Below, one piece after another: positions 23,911-35,125 of a DNA stretch of 64,000 nt. How positions within the stretch are numbered: position 1 is the stretch's first letter; each line of letters begins with the position of its first letter. The notes under the pieces are model-generated. The model ran no database searches. It saw only the letters and a program-made list of their open reading frames with translations, and was not told where the DNA came from. Source of the stretch: Roridomyces roridus (Eukaryota; Basidiomycota; Agaricomycetes; Agaricales; Mycenaceae); contig JARKIF010000112.1 of NCBI GenBank assembly GCA_029378245.1, positions 45,698 to 109,697 of the forward strand, in the 5' to 3' direction. The position numbers were made by a program, and so were the translations under genes.

Positions 23911-24632
23911 ACGGTGATGTCTGTGAGCGCTATAGAATTGATTTCTCTCCGTTTTGGCTCCGCGCCCACTTCTCGTCTCACAACTCCCTGAGACTGGGTG
24001 TTTGATGTCCATCCGCCCGACGATCCTGGCTACCGCTCTCTTATCCAGGCATCGCTCGCCTTCAACGCTCCTGGCGATTCTCGCTGCACCGGTCCTCGCC
24101 TGCCACATTCGGGCCCGAGCCTGAACTCTTGCTGTCTCAATGCGCAAGAGACGATACCGTTCTAGGCCTACGTCGCCAAACAATGGCCTTCGTACGAGCC
24201 GCCTCGGTTCTTTCGTCTTCGTGATTCGCCAGCGGAACTGCACATTCTTTGCGCCGGGTGTGTCACGTTTCCGTGACGTCTCGGCGGTCAGGCATAGGTG
24301 AGAATGTATGTATTAGAAAGCTTGGGTGACTTGATGAAGGATAGGTTTGCTAACTACATTTGTGGAGCTCCCTTCTGTTCACGAGGCACCGTAATCAGGT
24401 TAGCGAGGGTGTAATTCGGGCGTTCGCTGTTTATCCTCGGGGAATCACAGCGCCGGTGAGTTTGACTTTCCCGCAGTCTGTCCGTAATCGGGATATATCT
24501 GTAGCCAGTGCACCGGCACGATTGCAACCCCGGGTCTGTCCTTGGTATCGCGCTATTCCCCATCGGAAAACCACGCTCTTTCGCTAACTTAAAGGTAGAC
24601 CTCCCACTCACTTCTCCACCCATCAAAGTAGG

Positions 24633-25776
24633 ATGATGACCCTCAATCTCGCCAAATACCACAACCAGACGGCCGCCGCCGCTCTCCTTTTTGAAAGCAA
24701 GCACGGCAACAAGGGTCTCCGCATTGAAGCTCCCGGGATATGCAAGGAGTTCACAGACAGGTCATACATTGGTTCAGGTGAATGCATCTCTCTTATTCCT
24801 CATCGGTCCCATGTTGACCAAACGCAGACCCCCAGGGCGTCCTCTACTACTACAGCGCCGATGATTTCGAGCATCAGGATGAGCGCGACAAAGGCCCTGT
24901 TGTGTCATGCTACACGGTGCACAAGCTTGTGGACACCAAAGGCGATGCCGCAGTGCACATCATGTTCTGGAATGACGGCCAATCAGAGGAAAAACCGTTT
25001 GCTGAGGTTCGTTGGCAATTCCTCATGAGACAATTCAATCTAAGCACGTATCTGTCAAGTTCGTGGCAAAAGACCCTGTATGTCATCCATCATTTGCATC
25101 TCGCTCGACCAATCAACTTGCAACAGCAAGGCCTGGTTAGCGCATACAACATGGACGGTTATTCGTCGAAAGTGTGTGGTATCGCAGCTCCCCTGGCAGA
25201 TTGTAATATTTGCACGATAGGGCGCTTGGGTCAACCTCGACATGGCCATGTGCACTGCGTTTGTGCGGAAGACCAGCACCGAGGACAAGATCACTCTCAC
25301 CGTAGACGCGCTCAACGGTATGACCGCGGTGTGGTACGACGGCAAGACTGTTGGCGGCGGGCAGGGTAAAACGCTGGACGGCAAGTCCATCGGTCAGTCT
25401 GGGATCTGGGTTTGCTTCTATTCAAGACGCGGAGCTGATATGAAGGACACCAGCGGTATCCGGCAACCTCTCGTTCAAGAAGCTCCACGACCTCAAGAAA
25501 GGGATTTTCGCCAAATACAACAACGACCACATTGTGTTCTACTCCAACGACTGGATCAGCACGGATTTCACCGCATATGTGCGTATTTTCGGGTGGACAC
25601 AACTAGTCGACTGATTCGTCTTGGTAGTTCATACGTGCGTTCTTCCAGGAATCAAGGATCTCGAATCTCAACCTCGTTTCTTTCTTTCTTACCCAGCTTC
25701 GGAGGCCTCCGTTCGCACGCTTGGAATTCCGGCGAAGGACACTCAAATCTACGCGGGCGTCACCTGGTCGGCTTGA
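24633..25776 (+). CDS. Unnamed agaric protein family, copy 1 (probably damaged)
   Basis: Exons are visible from 24633 (MMTLNLAKYHNQT...) through 'GVLYYYSADDFEHQDER', 'YTVHKLVDTKGDAAVHIMFW', 'YNMDGYSSKVCGIAAPLA', 'WVNLDMAMCTAFVRKTSTED', 'LSFKKLHDLKKGIFAKYNND' and 'IPAKDTQIYAGVTWSA' with a stop at 25774-25776. Introns of about 50 bp separate them. The join near 25392-25444 and the one near 25580-25650 are out of frame by one base under every splice choice I tried, so the gene may be a pseudogene. The protein looks soluble, about 270 aa, beta-rich with an 'FVRK...TLTVDALNG' core. I do not know the function. A broken copy lies 1.2 kb downstream. Confidence 0.5.
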
Positions 25777-26933
25777 GGCAAGGTGGCATCAAATTGTCAT
25801 GTCGGCTGGAAGAATTGAATGGAGTAATGTATATCAGATTGTACTTGTGAAACATGCTTGTAAATCAAGTAGTATTCTCCCAAGATCTTCTTTACTGTGA
25901 GCCGTTTTGTAATTCGTCGACTGAGTGTCATCAAACTTGGAATGTGGCCTGCGGTGTGACGGTGCCTCCTATGTGGTCCTGTGGGTATCAATGCCACGTG
26001 GTCTATCTCGCTTGCTTTTCGCCACTGGCACCAAACTGGCACCACGTCCGAATATGACGCATCCTGGTCTACTTGAAGAATTCTCATCGAACTCGTCAAA
26101 TGACCACTGTCCAGGCTACGTTGGGCTTACTCGTGGCTGCACAAACTCTGGGATCCCCTGGTCCTGGGTCCATCGAAAATCCACGGGTCTCGGCACGGGT
26201 GACGGAGACTTTTTAGGCCAGCGACGCTAGAACGGACCAGATTTCATATCTTCAAGAAGTGAGAAACGACCGGTACTATGGCTTTTCGGAGGAGGAGAAT
26301 GTCCAACGAATCGGTGAGAAGACTAGTCTCCTCTTCGCACAAAACATGAGAGATTTACCAGGTGAGAGGTTAGCAAGAGATAGATTCCCCCGCTCAAGCG
26401 TTCTCCACTTGACGGGCCGAGCGGAGGAGACTCGCGTTCGTACTAGTGGTCTGTTTGGCGAGCGGACAGTCTGGTCTCATACACGTTCTTCCCACTGCGC
26501 ATACCTTATGCCTAGGGCGTTGACATCTCTATACTGATGTCAAAGTTGGAGTTGTCTCCCCTGTGGCCGCCGATCTTCGGAAACTGTCGATGACCGGTTC
26601 TATTTCTGGATTTGTCTCAACATTAACAACATTGGTGGTTCCGATAGCGCAAGCGATAATTCCAGTTGTCAATTGTGCACTCCAATTCGATGTAGGTATT
26701 GTATGTGTCTCTCGCCTAGCGCGGTTCGTCTTCCTCGGAAATATTCGCCACCGGGTCTATTTCTGTGTCTCTGGCCAGCCAAGATCGCTCAAACTAACGT
26801 CCATCCAAGAGGACTGTCTAACTGTGACATCCAACATGATCCACATATGCGAAATGGAAAGAGCAGAGGTATAAAAACTGGATATCAGCAGCACTCTCAC
26901 TCACTCACTTTTCTAGTCGAGCCCACTCACAAG

Positions 26934-27545
26934 ACGACCATCACCTCCAAGCTCCATAACCAGACCGTCGCCGCACCGACCATGCGTGGATTGGGACTGG
27001 TAAGCGCCGCTTCCTAGTCGTTGCTCCTCTGTGAACCATGTTTCTGACGATACATCGAACAGACCCCGAGGGACTCCTCTACTACAACAGTCGCGACGAT
27101 TTCGAGCCCCAGGATGAGAGGCAGGGCGGCAAGATCTCCGCGAACTACAAAGTCCACAAGGTCATGGACAACGGGGAGAAATACGTGAACATCAAGTTCT
27201 GGAGAGATGGAGACACCGAGGCCCAGGCGTTTGCTGAGGTGAGCGGTGAATAGACGGGTCAATAACGGGCGCTGACGCACGAACGCGTAGTTCATCGGCA
27301 AGGACCCGGTTCGTCGGCTACAACTGCAAGGAACAGATTTTTTAGCTTACCTGTTTCCGAAAGGCTGCCCTCGTCGACTCGTACGGGATGGATGGATACT
27401 CTTCCGCGGTGATTACTTCCGCGTTGAGTATGTATTGATCGGACGTATTGACAATCTCACCAGGGCGACTGGGTCAACCTCGATATCAGTATCTGTACCG
27501 CCTTCGTGCGCAAGATCAGTACCGAGAACAAGATTCTGCAGTGCA
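26934..27545 (+). pseudogene. Unnamed agaric protein family, copy 2 (start codon lost, truncated)
   Basis: Clear tandem paralogue of the gene at 24633: 'TITSKLHNQT', 'GLLYYNSRDDFEPQDERQGG', 'VHKVMDNGEKYVNIKFWRDG', 'YGMDGYSS', 'GDWVNLDISICTAFVRKIST', with introns at the same places. The expected initiator ATG is ACG at 26934-26936, about 25 codons are missing from exon 1, and homology ends near 27545 with no C-terminal part. Confidence 0.6.
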
Positions 27546-27781
27546 ATCGGCGAAAGGGTGATATTTTGCGTAAGATGGAGGCTGCTTGGAATCACAACGC
27601 TGGCGGTTGGTGAGGCCGGTGAGGAGGGTGAGGATGAGAAGGATGTCGTTTTTGAGGCATGAAAAACACAACATCGCGTTACGGAACTTGTATGGAGGCT
27701 CGATAGTAGGAGGGCGCCGGCGGAGAAACCAGGATGCCCATACTCCCAGATGAGACGGTCTCCGGAGTTAATCACTTCATA

Positions 27782-29812
27782 CTAACAGAACTGCTCATGC
27801 TCCCCGTCCGTCGCTGCAATCAACCTCCGCACGGCATCTTGCAAGTCCGGCTCCGAAGTATTGGGGCGCTCTGCTGCAACACTCACCAATCCATCAAGAA
27901 ACCGCGAACTCGCCGTACGTAGCGGGTACAAGTGAATTTTGATGCTATCCGGTCCTAGTAGCACAGCATGCAGCGTTAGCAGCCCACGGCCACGCGCCAG
28001 CCGTTGCGAGTACGCGCTCCGCAACGGTTCGTTCAGGTTCGTTAACGGTTGTACCTCAATGACAACCGAGGTCTCGGTCTCAATACGAGGAGTGTAGTCG
28101 TATGTGACTAGGAAAAGCGTGTTGGGTTGGACCACCATGAATTCGATGATTTTGAGGGCAATGTCGAGTCGGCGAGTGTTGTACGTCGAATGCAGGAGCG
28201 CGCGTAGGAATGAGCTGTCGCGGAACTTGCCCAACAACGCGGACGACGTGAGTACTGATGAGGGTCAAGATCGTTTTCCTATCGTTCAAGGACTAACCTC
28301 GACATTCGCTCCGGTGGCCTTCCACCCAATCCGAGCGTTGGCATGTTTGCGAACAATAGGCGGCGAAGCTGCAGCCAGAACAGCGGCGGAAACAGTGTCT
28401 TTTGTCCACCCTTTCGCACTGGCAAGACGACTCGTTAGATAATGGTTCGGCATGAAATACAGTGTGAGCAAACCTGAAGGTTATCGCACGCCAGCGTAGC
28501 GTGAGCTCGGTCCATCTGCCAGGTCTCCACGAGTAACATACGACTATCCACAATGTTTTTGAACGCCATCCAAGATGGATAGAGCACCGACTGCGTAAAC
28601 GCCGTGCTCCTTGATGCAGTATCCACCCGAGAAAGAGCGGTCTTGAGTTCCGCGATGGCGGAGGGGAAGCGCAAGACGCGCGGAAGTACAACGCGAAGCA
28701 TGTGGGGAAATACCCCGGCGTCGGGCGCCGCCGGTCCCAACTTTTCGCCCCAGGCGATGATGCGCTCCAGCAGGCCGGCGTGGACAGCCCGGAGCGTCCA
28801 TTTGTAGCTGGGCATGAGCCCGAGGTAGGACATGAGGATGGAGGGCGCCATGTGAATACCCACAGGAAGGTCTGGCAGACGATTCCTGTGACTGTCAAGT
28901 GGGGGGTTTCCCTCGATGGCGAGCGCCGAAATTAGGAAAGGAATGACCCCCTTCGCGATAAATTGCTGAGATATGTCCGGGGCAACGACTTTTATTTGCG
29001 CCAGTAGGGTTAGGACGGGCGTAATCACCATAGATGCGATGTAAGGACTCGCGCTCGTCGTCGCCAACGATATGGTTTTCGTCACCGTATCCAGAAGGGA
29101 TTTGACGTTGCCCCCGCAGCCTTCAATGAGTTCCGCGATGTGCTCTTCATTTTGGATTTCGTCCAGAGCGAGGAGTGGGCTGGATCCACCCGCTAGCACG
29201 TTGTGGATATTGGGGACAGGAACCTGCATGAGTGCCGTCCAAGCTGAGGCAAGCACACGTCGAACTCCGTTCGTAGACTCGACCACCTTGTACGTTTCAG
29301 GACAATTCCAGAATCCCATGAGAGCCTGGGATAGGCTCATCTCCCACGAGGTCCGCTCGGCAGGCGACAGGGCGAGAACAGATTCGGAATCCGAGAAGAA
29401 TTCCATCCATGCATGAACTCGGGGCCAAAGTTCTACCATCGCCGTGGACGAAAGGTGCGGGTCGTGAGCTACAACAGCGAGGCAAGAGACGGCTAACACG
29501 GCACGGACTACGGAGCTTGGTCGAGACGATGCGGTGGTCATCGTGTCCAAGACGTCCGGAGAAGGGATAAGAGATGGATCCAAAGTCGTATAAATGACTG
29601 GTAGAAGACCTGGAGACTCGGATTGCGTCAGATTGTTCGCAGCTCTCTGCAGCTGGGCGATGGCTTCCGTCGAGCCATTCATCGCAGCCGATGCCGCGGT
29701 CTGTGAGGGCATGATGTTGTAGAAACATTCATAAGAGCTATGTACTCACCCGTAGCTTCCAGGGCAGCCTTGAGATGTTGCGTGCATGGAGTGAGCTGTC
29801 GAGGGTGGTCAT
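27782..29812 (-). CDS. MYND-type zinc-finger protein
   Basis: Minus-strand exons 29812-29750, 29700-28474, 28418-28298 and 28254-27782 (introns 49, 55 and 43 bp) join in frame to 627 aa. The start at 29812 is preferred because its short first exon splices in frame and gives the usual 'ISRLPWKLR' opening of the family. A long helical-repeat region fills residues 20-430. The MYND finger at about 429-470 carries CDNLQC, CSGC, YCSQTCQ and a final H-x3-C, all ligands present. A C-terminal region of about 155 aa follows. MYND fingers bind Pro-rich partners. This agaric subfamily is large and uncharacterised. The gene appears intact. Confidence 0.85.
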
Positions 29813-30219
29813 GGTAGGAAGGAGATGCAAGTCACAGCCACTGATGGCTGACCATTTTCTGATGGCCGTGTCTCTTTGTTCTCCGTGTCTCTTTGTTCTC
29901 ACGGCTACCAGGTAGGTTTCGCGAATAACTCTTCGTTGTAACCTGTAGTCTACCCCGTCGCTACTCTACCTCAAGACTCCTTTCTCGCGAGTCAGGCTTT
30001 CCCCAGTGCATACTGCATAGACGAGCTTCGAGAGCCGGAAACGGATAACTGCATCATCGGTCCCTCTGGTTCCGGTCACTCTCCCTTCATCCTTGTAAAA
30101 TCTGAAATCCAGGATCCGTGCATTATTCTCTGCCGGACGTACATAATTCCACTCTGCGTCCTTGAAATGTGCTCTGTCATATGGATCGAAGAATGGCCAA
30201 AGGGTAGGCAAACACAACG

Positions 30220-30416
30220 CGCGCCTCGATGATGAGGAAGTTTGTGATGTTTGTGGACGGGAGGGTGCGGGCTGCGATGACGCCGGCGACGCCTCTGCCG
30301 AGGATGAGCACTGTCTTGTCGTTCTTGGTGTGTGTGTGTTCGGGGAGACTGAGGCGCCGATTGCGAGGGTCGCCGTGCTTCCGAGGAGAAGCAATGGGCC
30401 CAGAAGGGGGAGGCAT
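30220..30416 (-). pseudogene. FAD-dependent amine/polyamine oxidase N-terminal relic
   Basis: One frame reads a signal-peptide-like LLLLGSTATLAIGASVSP. After an (AC)n run near 30330 the next frame reads 'KNDKTVLILGRGVAGVIAAR' and 'NFLIIEAR', the FAD-binding Rossmann start and the following acidic strand of amine oxidases. The first Gly motif is GRGVAG, with an Arg where Gly is usual. The ATG at 30416 is also one base out of frame with the signal peptide. Homology stops at 'IIEAR', and everything downstream is unrelated or unrecognised. Confidence 0.6.
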
Positions 30417-30947
30417 CAAAGGGAGGCGGTCGGAGGAGAAGCGGGTCCTTTGTCGGCACGCCAAGAAGGATGCAGAGGTGTAGTTGTCAGTCGGGAAGCA
30501 TGAGGTGACAGACTTGTGACAGACCATGGCCACTCTTTGGAGTTGCTTTGAAGCGCTGACTAGAGAGCGCAGAACGAGCGGACCCGAGTGTCATCGATGC
30601 TCATTGAGCAGCTCGAGTTAGCCGTTCTCTGAGTAGTGGTGGCAAGGGACAAGGGTGGCACGTCGCTGGGAGCGATCAGAGCAAGATGAGAGCGGTAGGC
30701 AAGGTGACGGATCAAAGATTTGTTGTGTCGTCTTTGGCTCATCAAGATCCTCTTTCTCCGGAACCGCCATCTTCACCACTTCGTTGTTCCTGGGACAGGT
30801 CTTCGTGCAGATCATTCTTTCTGTCGCTCGCGCTCCACACTCGGATAGACAACGCATGTTCGGGCTTCGAGCAAATCAACTCGATCGACGCCTTGCACGA
30901 TCATCGATGTTCTAGACTCGCATGTGTCCTTCACTCAGCTCCGACCA

Positions 30948-31400
30948 GTAAACGCCGCCACATAATAAATGTGCAGACCCTCGACCAGGCCACGCTTTCT
31001 GGCCGATCATCCCAACAGCGCCTGTGCCAGATACCGACGGAGCAGTGTGGTGCTCTGGAGCGCCTCCTCGTATATTGTACGATCCAGGTTACCAGCCACC
31101 ATCATTGTGGACAGAAAGCACGCGCGGTTTTCTGGCTTCCTATATTCATGTGGAGCTTTCGCTCTCCAGATACGGCAACGAGCCTTCCCCAGAAGTCAAC
31201 TAGTACTGACTCGGTATTCGGATTCGACGAAAATCCTGCCACCAACCAGCGCCGCCTTCCCTGCTACCTTGATGTACATCTCCGCGAGATCGTCCGCATG
31301 AATCGGCGCATACGTTCCACCAGGTGTTCCGGGCCACGACACGCTCCCTTCCTTCACACCCTCAAACAACGGAATAAAGAGCGGTCGGACTCAAGAACGA
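30948..31400 (-). pseudogene. NAD-dependent epimerase/dehydratase relic
   Basis: Minus strand: 'PLFEGVKEGSVSWPGTPGG' and 'PIHADDLAEMYIKVAGKAAL', then a frameshift inside 'GGRIF...NPNTESV', then 'GRLVAVSG', and after an intron-like gap 'YEEALQSTTLLRRYLAQALL' followed by a TGA (31007-31009) where the intact paralogue has Trp, and 'ARKRGLVEGLHIYY'. It matches the C-terminal half of the intact gene at 50199-51274 block by block. The N-terminal Rossmann half is not detectable. Confidence 0.75.
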
Positions 31401-32856
31401 CTACTGGCCGCCCTCGATGGCGATTCGAAAGTCCATGTCTCAACCTAGGACATGCCTCCTCTTGGCTCAATGAACGCTGCTCATTTTCGTCCGCTCTCGT
31501 AGTCCGAATTTGCAGATGACGTTTCGGAATCCGGATGGCTGCGTCGTGACTCGCCCCGCGACAAGATGACTTCAGCGATGTCTCACCCCTCCTTGCTCGC
31601 TTACACGGCTCATCGTGGCGTCCATTGCACTTCTGTCCTTGCGAGTATTCCGTTCGAGTCTGGGTGCAAGTCATATTCTCGAATGGCGCAGCAACCCCTT
31701 CGAGTCAATCTCTGCCTAATATTGCTCCTGATCTCTTTGTCGTACGAAGGCTTTCTAATTCTGGGTCTCTCCTTCCTGCTTCGACGCCGGGCAAGTCTTC
31801 ACCCCTCGCTGTCGGTGATGCAGCACGCTCTCGATCCAGATGAAAGGCTGTCTATCCCCAGCTTCGCTCAGTCTGGCTCCGGAGGTGGATTTCTGTTGCT
31901 CATCTGCCACCGATTCTCTAATGCCTCCGAAGTAGCCTTCCGCCTGGTGAACATCTGTTCCAAGTATGAAGCCGGACGACCATTAGAATGACGTCTCCTT
32001 GTTGTAATATGGCCCAAGTGCGTACTCGGACCGCATTCTGACTCCTGAGAGCAAAAACAGCCCCCGCCGTATGCTCTTCGCCCTCGTTCGGCCGATCACA
32101 AGTGGGAAAACAGGCCACGGTATTTCTTGCATTTTGTCATGTGGTCGTCTAAGAAATGACTCTCAACTCGGCGCTCTCAACGATTCCAACCCTAAAGAAC
32201 ACCCGACGTCATATGTGCGCCGTTACTTGGGTAAATTACCTTCCTTTCATTCACGAACTTGCTTCCCACAGGGTTTGTGGCGTTCAGAACGCCAACCGCC
32301 TGGATTACCTCCGCATTACCTCCGCGTCTCCGCGTGGAACTTTTCCAACGGCATGAACGTATATCCATTCGTTTTGCCTCGTGTGTGGTGCACCCTGAAG
32401 GTTTTCAGCGCGGAAAACGGTAACAAGGGCCCTGACGCTGGGCTTCACTTCGCACGCGCAGTATATTTGTCTCGATCACGCTGAATGGGCGGTCTAGATG
32501 GCGTCCCGACTTGGCCACGGACCACGGTGACTTTGTGCGCATTCGTGACTTCACGAGTCATTGGAGACATGTTTAATTTTGACTTTGGACCGAGAAATCC
32601 TCCGTCAGTCTAGAACAACGGTCGTAGCCATCTCCCAGGGCCATCTGTCTGATCCAGATCCGAGGGCTTCACCCACCCTTCCGCAGGACCGAAGAACTGC
32701 CCAACAGCTCCACAGCTCCACCTGCCTTGTCGCGAGCCGTGGGGTGAAGCGAATAGGTGATACCTGCCATTTGGAGGGCGGCGGTGCCGCGAGACGACAT
32801 AAAAAGCGGATGATTCCCTCCTCCGATTCCCGCAGCCAGCCTCCGTCCTTTCAAAC
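31401..32856. other. No supported gene
   Basis: Open frames here (for example 31566-31991 and 32071-32484) show no family resemblance and no convincing exon structure. Confidence 0.4.
32798..32805 (+). promoter_or_regulatory. TATA-like box of the hydrophobin relic
   Basis: CATAAAAAG about 58 bp before the ATG at 32857, with a C/T-rich stretch between, as in expressed hydrophobin genes. Confidence 0.45.
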
Positions 32857-33285
32857 ATGTTCTCCAAGTTCAGGGTGCCTATCTCACTTGCCTTCTTCGT
32901 ACGAATCTCGTTCTTTGTTGACCTTGCCCTAACTTCGACACCTAGTCCCTTGCGGCCGCCACCCCCACCCCAATCACCACGCCGGATTCACCCCAGTGGC
33001 GCAACAGCATTATGAGCTCGACGAGCGCAGTTGCGTCTGCCATCGCTGGGCTCCTCGGCATTGACCTCACTGGACTAAATGTCCGCGTTGGACTGAGTTG
33101 CAGCTCCATATATAACTGCTGTTGCTAACAATGGGTGCGTCTGCCGATTTGTCACAGGGTTGTCAATGAAGGCTGACTGAGTACAGCGGAGGGGCGAGTC
33201 TTTTTTGAGCCAGACCCTCGTGGCAATCTCATAACCATCAACTGTGTTCCCTTCACTGGCAACTGCTTGAACTCAAGGACTTTGA
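32857..33285 (+). pseudogene. Class I hydrophobin pseudogene
   Basis: Begins MFSKFRVPISLAFFV, a typical hydrophobin signal start. The following frame reads 'QWRNSIMSSTSAVASAIAGLLG', then 'GLNVRVGLSC', where the family has Gln-Cys-Cys-Asn. The Cys pair is changed to Trp-Arg, and the first Cys is also missing. A TATATA run at about 33110 then shifts the frame before 'TAVANNG'. After an intron the end 'GNLITINCVPF' is still visible. With at least three of the eight conserved cysteines gone and two frame problems it cannot make a working hydrophobin. Confidence 0.65.
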
Positions 33286-34089
33286 ACTCTGCCGTAGTGT
33301 ATGTACCACGCTATGGCGCTATGTGTATGATGCAGGGAGCAGATCCGATCGGATATTTCTATGTACGCTGTGATACCAAATGTGCAAAACTCCATGAGTG
33401 CTGGATGATAGCTCCCGCTTCCCTGAGAGAAATCTGAAATCGGAGGCCAATGCCGAACATTACCGAACCGTCACTGAACCCTCTGCCCGAGAAGGCCGAA
33501 AATGCGACAAAGCCATCAAACCATCATGATGGCCGAACGTCCTCGCCTCGTACTTCCTCCAGTGAATTTCCAGGAGGGGATCGTGAAAGTCCCAGTGCCC
33601 ACGGAGACGAGTTCATCTGCATCTCCAAATCTTGAATCCTCGTCATCAACTGCTCGCAGCACTCAACTCGAATGCCGCATCCTGGAGTTCTGTCTGAGAA
33701 CCGACTGGCTCCGGGAGGATTCAGGACATCCGCCCACGACTACGAGGGTCTCCAGTGCGCCCGCCGGGGAATCAATCCGTCCCTGTAAATCACCGACATC
33801 AACCATCTTTGATTGAACTGCGCGCATGTCTTGCCGGAGGACTTTCTTCCGAATTTGGCTGGCTGGCTGGATGTCCTTGGAAGACTTCATCTCGGGACTG
33901 CATGATTCGCTGAAGGGATTGTTTATTTCAACGTCACTATGTTCGTGTTCATTGCTTGAGGCCACGATCCGAGTCCCATGTGGCGTCGGGCCAACTCGTG
34001 GTACTTATCTAGGTCCCGCCCGACTTTCAGGTCCCCGCTGCCGCTTAAGAATGTATTCGGTTTCGCTTGTGCCATGCGCATCGCCGAGG
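33286..34089. other. No supported gene
   Basis: Short open frames only; no recognisable domain. Confidence 0.4.
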
Positions 34090-34291
34090 AGGACCCCCCG
34101 ACGACCCGCAAATAGGCCTGGTACCGGGACCCCTCATTTTTACCCGCACTTTTTTTATTCCCACGCTTTTTGAGCCCAGATATGAACGTTTCTCGCCACT
34201 GGCGACATTTTTCAAATTTGAACCTCGAAAAAAGTGCCCATTTTTACCCGTATCTGGGTCCCAGGCATACAATCGGGTCGTCGGGGGTCCT
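34090..34291. mobile_element. 202-bp MITE with perfect 8-bp TSD
   Basis: Ends AGGACCCCCCGACGACCC and GGGTCGTCGGGGGTCCT are inverted repeats that continue imperfectly for about 60 bp (GCCTGG, then TTTTTACCCG in both arms). The flanks are CGCCGAGG on both sides (34082-34089 and 34292-34299). Nearly the whole element is a hairpin. Non-coding. Confidence 0.85.
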
Positions 34292-34299
34292 CGCCGAGG

Positions 34300-35086
34300 T
34301 GAGAATTCGCCAGTCGTGGCTGGATTTCACATTCATTCGGTTTTCCCGACATTTCCCCGGGTTTAGTTTCACCAACGCCTCAATACAGTACTGACCCTCC
34401 ATTTGTATCGCAGTCAAAGCCCCACTTGGTTTAATTTGCCGCTAGTGTTACTTTTTGAAATTACCAGTGACAAACCAACCAGCCAGCTGCGGCTTGGTGC
34501 GTCGATGATCCGTCGGTTCGGAATGCCGACACTGCCGAAACTTCGCCGATCGTGTTCCATGTTCCTCGATCATTACGGTTAGTACGGAAGGACGGGTGCA
34601 AAATGAACACAAGGGGATTCAGACCCAGCTTGTGAACCCCCAAAGGATGAGTGAAACTCCATTCATGACAAACTATAGCTATTCATTCATTCGCGATTTT
34701 CCGCACGTGGCACTCGGGTTGAGCTCGGCTATGTACAGTCTAGGGACGGCCCTGGTTCATACCTTAAAAGTCGTTGCCCGGGAATATAAATGCAGTGTGT
34801 GACGGTGCACCGCAAGGACGGTGGATCGTGCCCGGTCGGTCATCCGTGGGAGTCGTTTCTCATCGTGCCAGTGAGGGTTCCAACTGGAATACATAGGAAT
34901 TCTCATGTTTACTCACGTTCCAGCGGCCAACTTGCACATTCTGCCCAAGCGCCGTTCGAGCGCCGTTCGAAAATTTGGAAGAGCTGCACCGTAAAAGCCT
35001 CGGGTAGCTAGCGTTCTCTCCGAAAAATTCAACAACGCGGCGCGGAGTACCAACTATCCACATCGAGTGGGTACCCCGAAGTTTGG
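34300..35086. other. Intergenic upstream of the S53 protease
   Basis: No gene seen. Confidence 0.4.
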
Positions 35087-35094
35087 TATATAAA
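35087..35094 (+). promoter_or_regulatory. TATA box of the S53 protease
   Basis: TATATAAA lies 32 bp before the ATG at 35126. Confidence 0.55.
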
Positions 35095-35125
35095 GACTAG
35101 GAGTGTCCATCCTCTCCTCATCGCA

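Noticed and set aside
30686..31519. Long plus-strand open frame of 277 codons
   Set aside because: Lies antisense to the epimerase relic, composition is not gene-like and no domain is visible.
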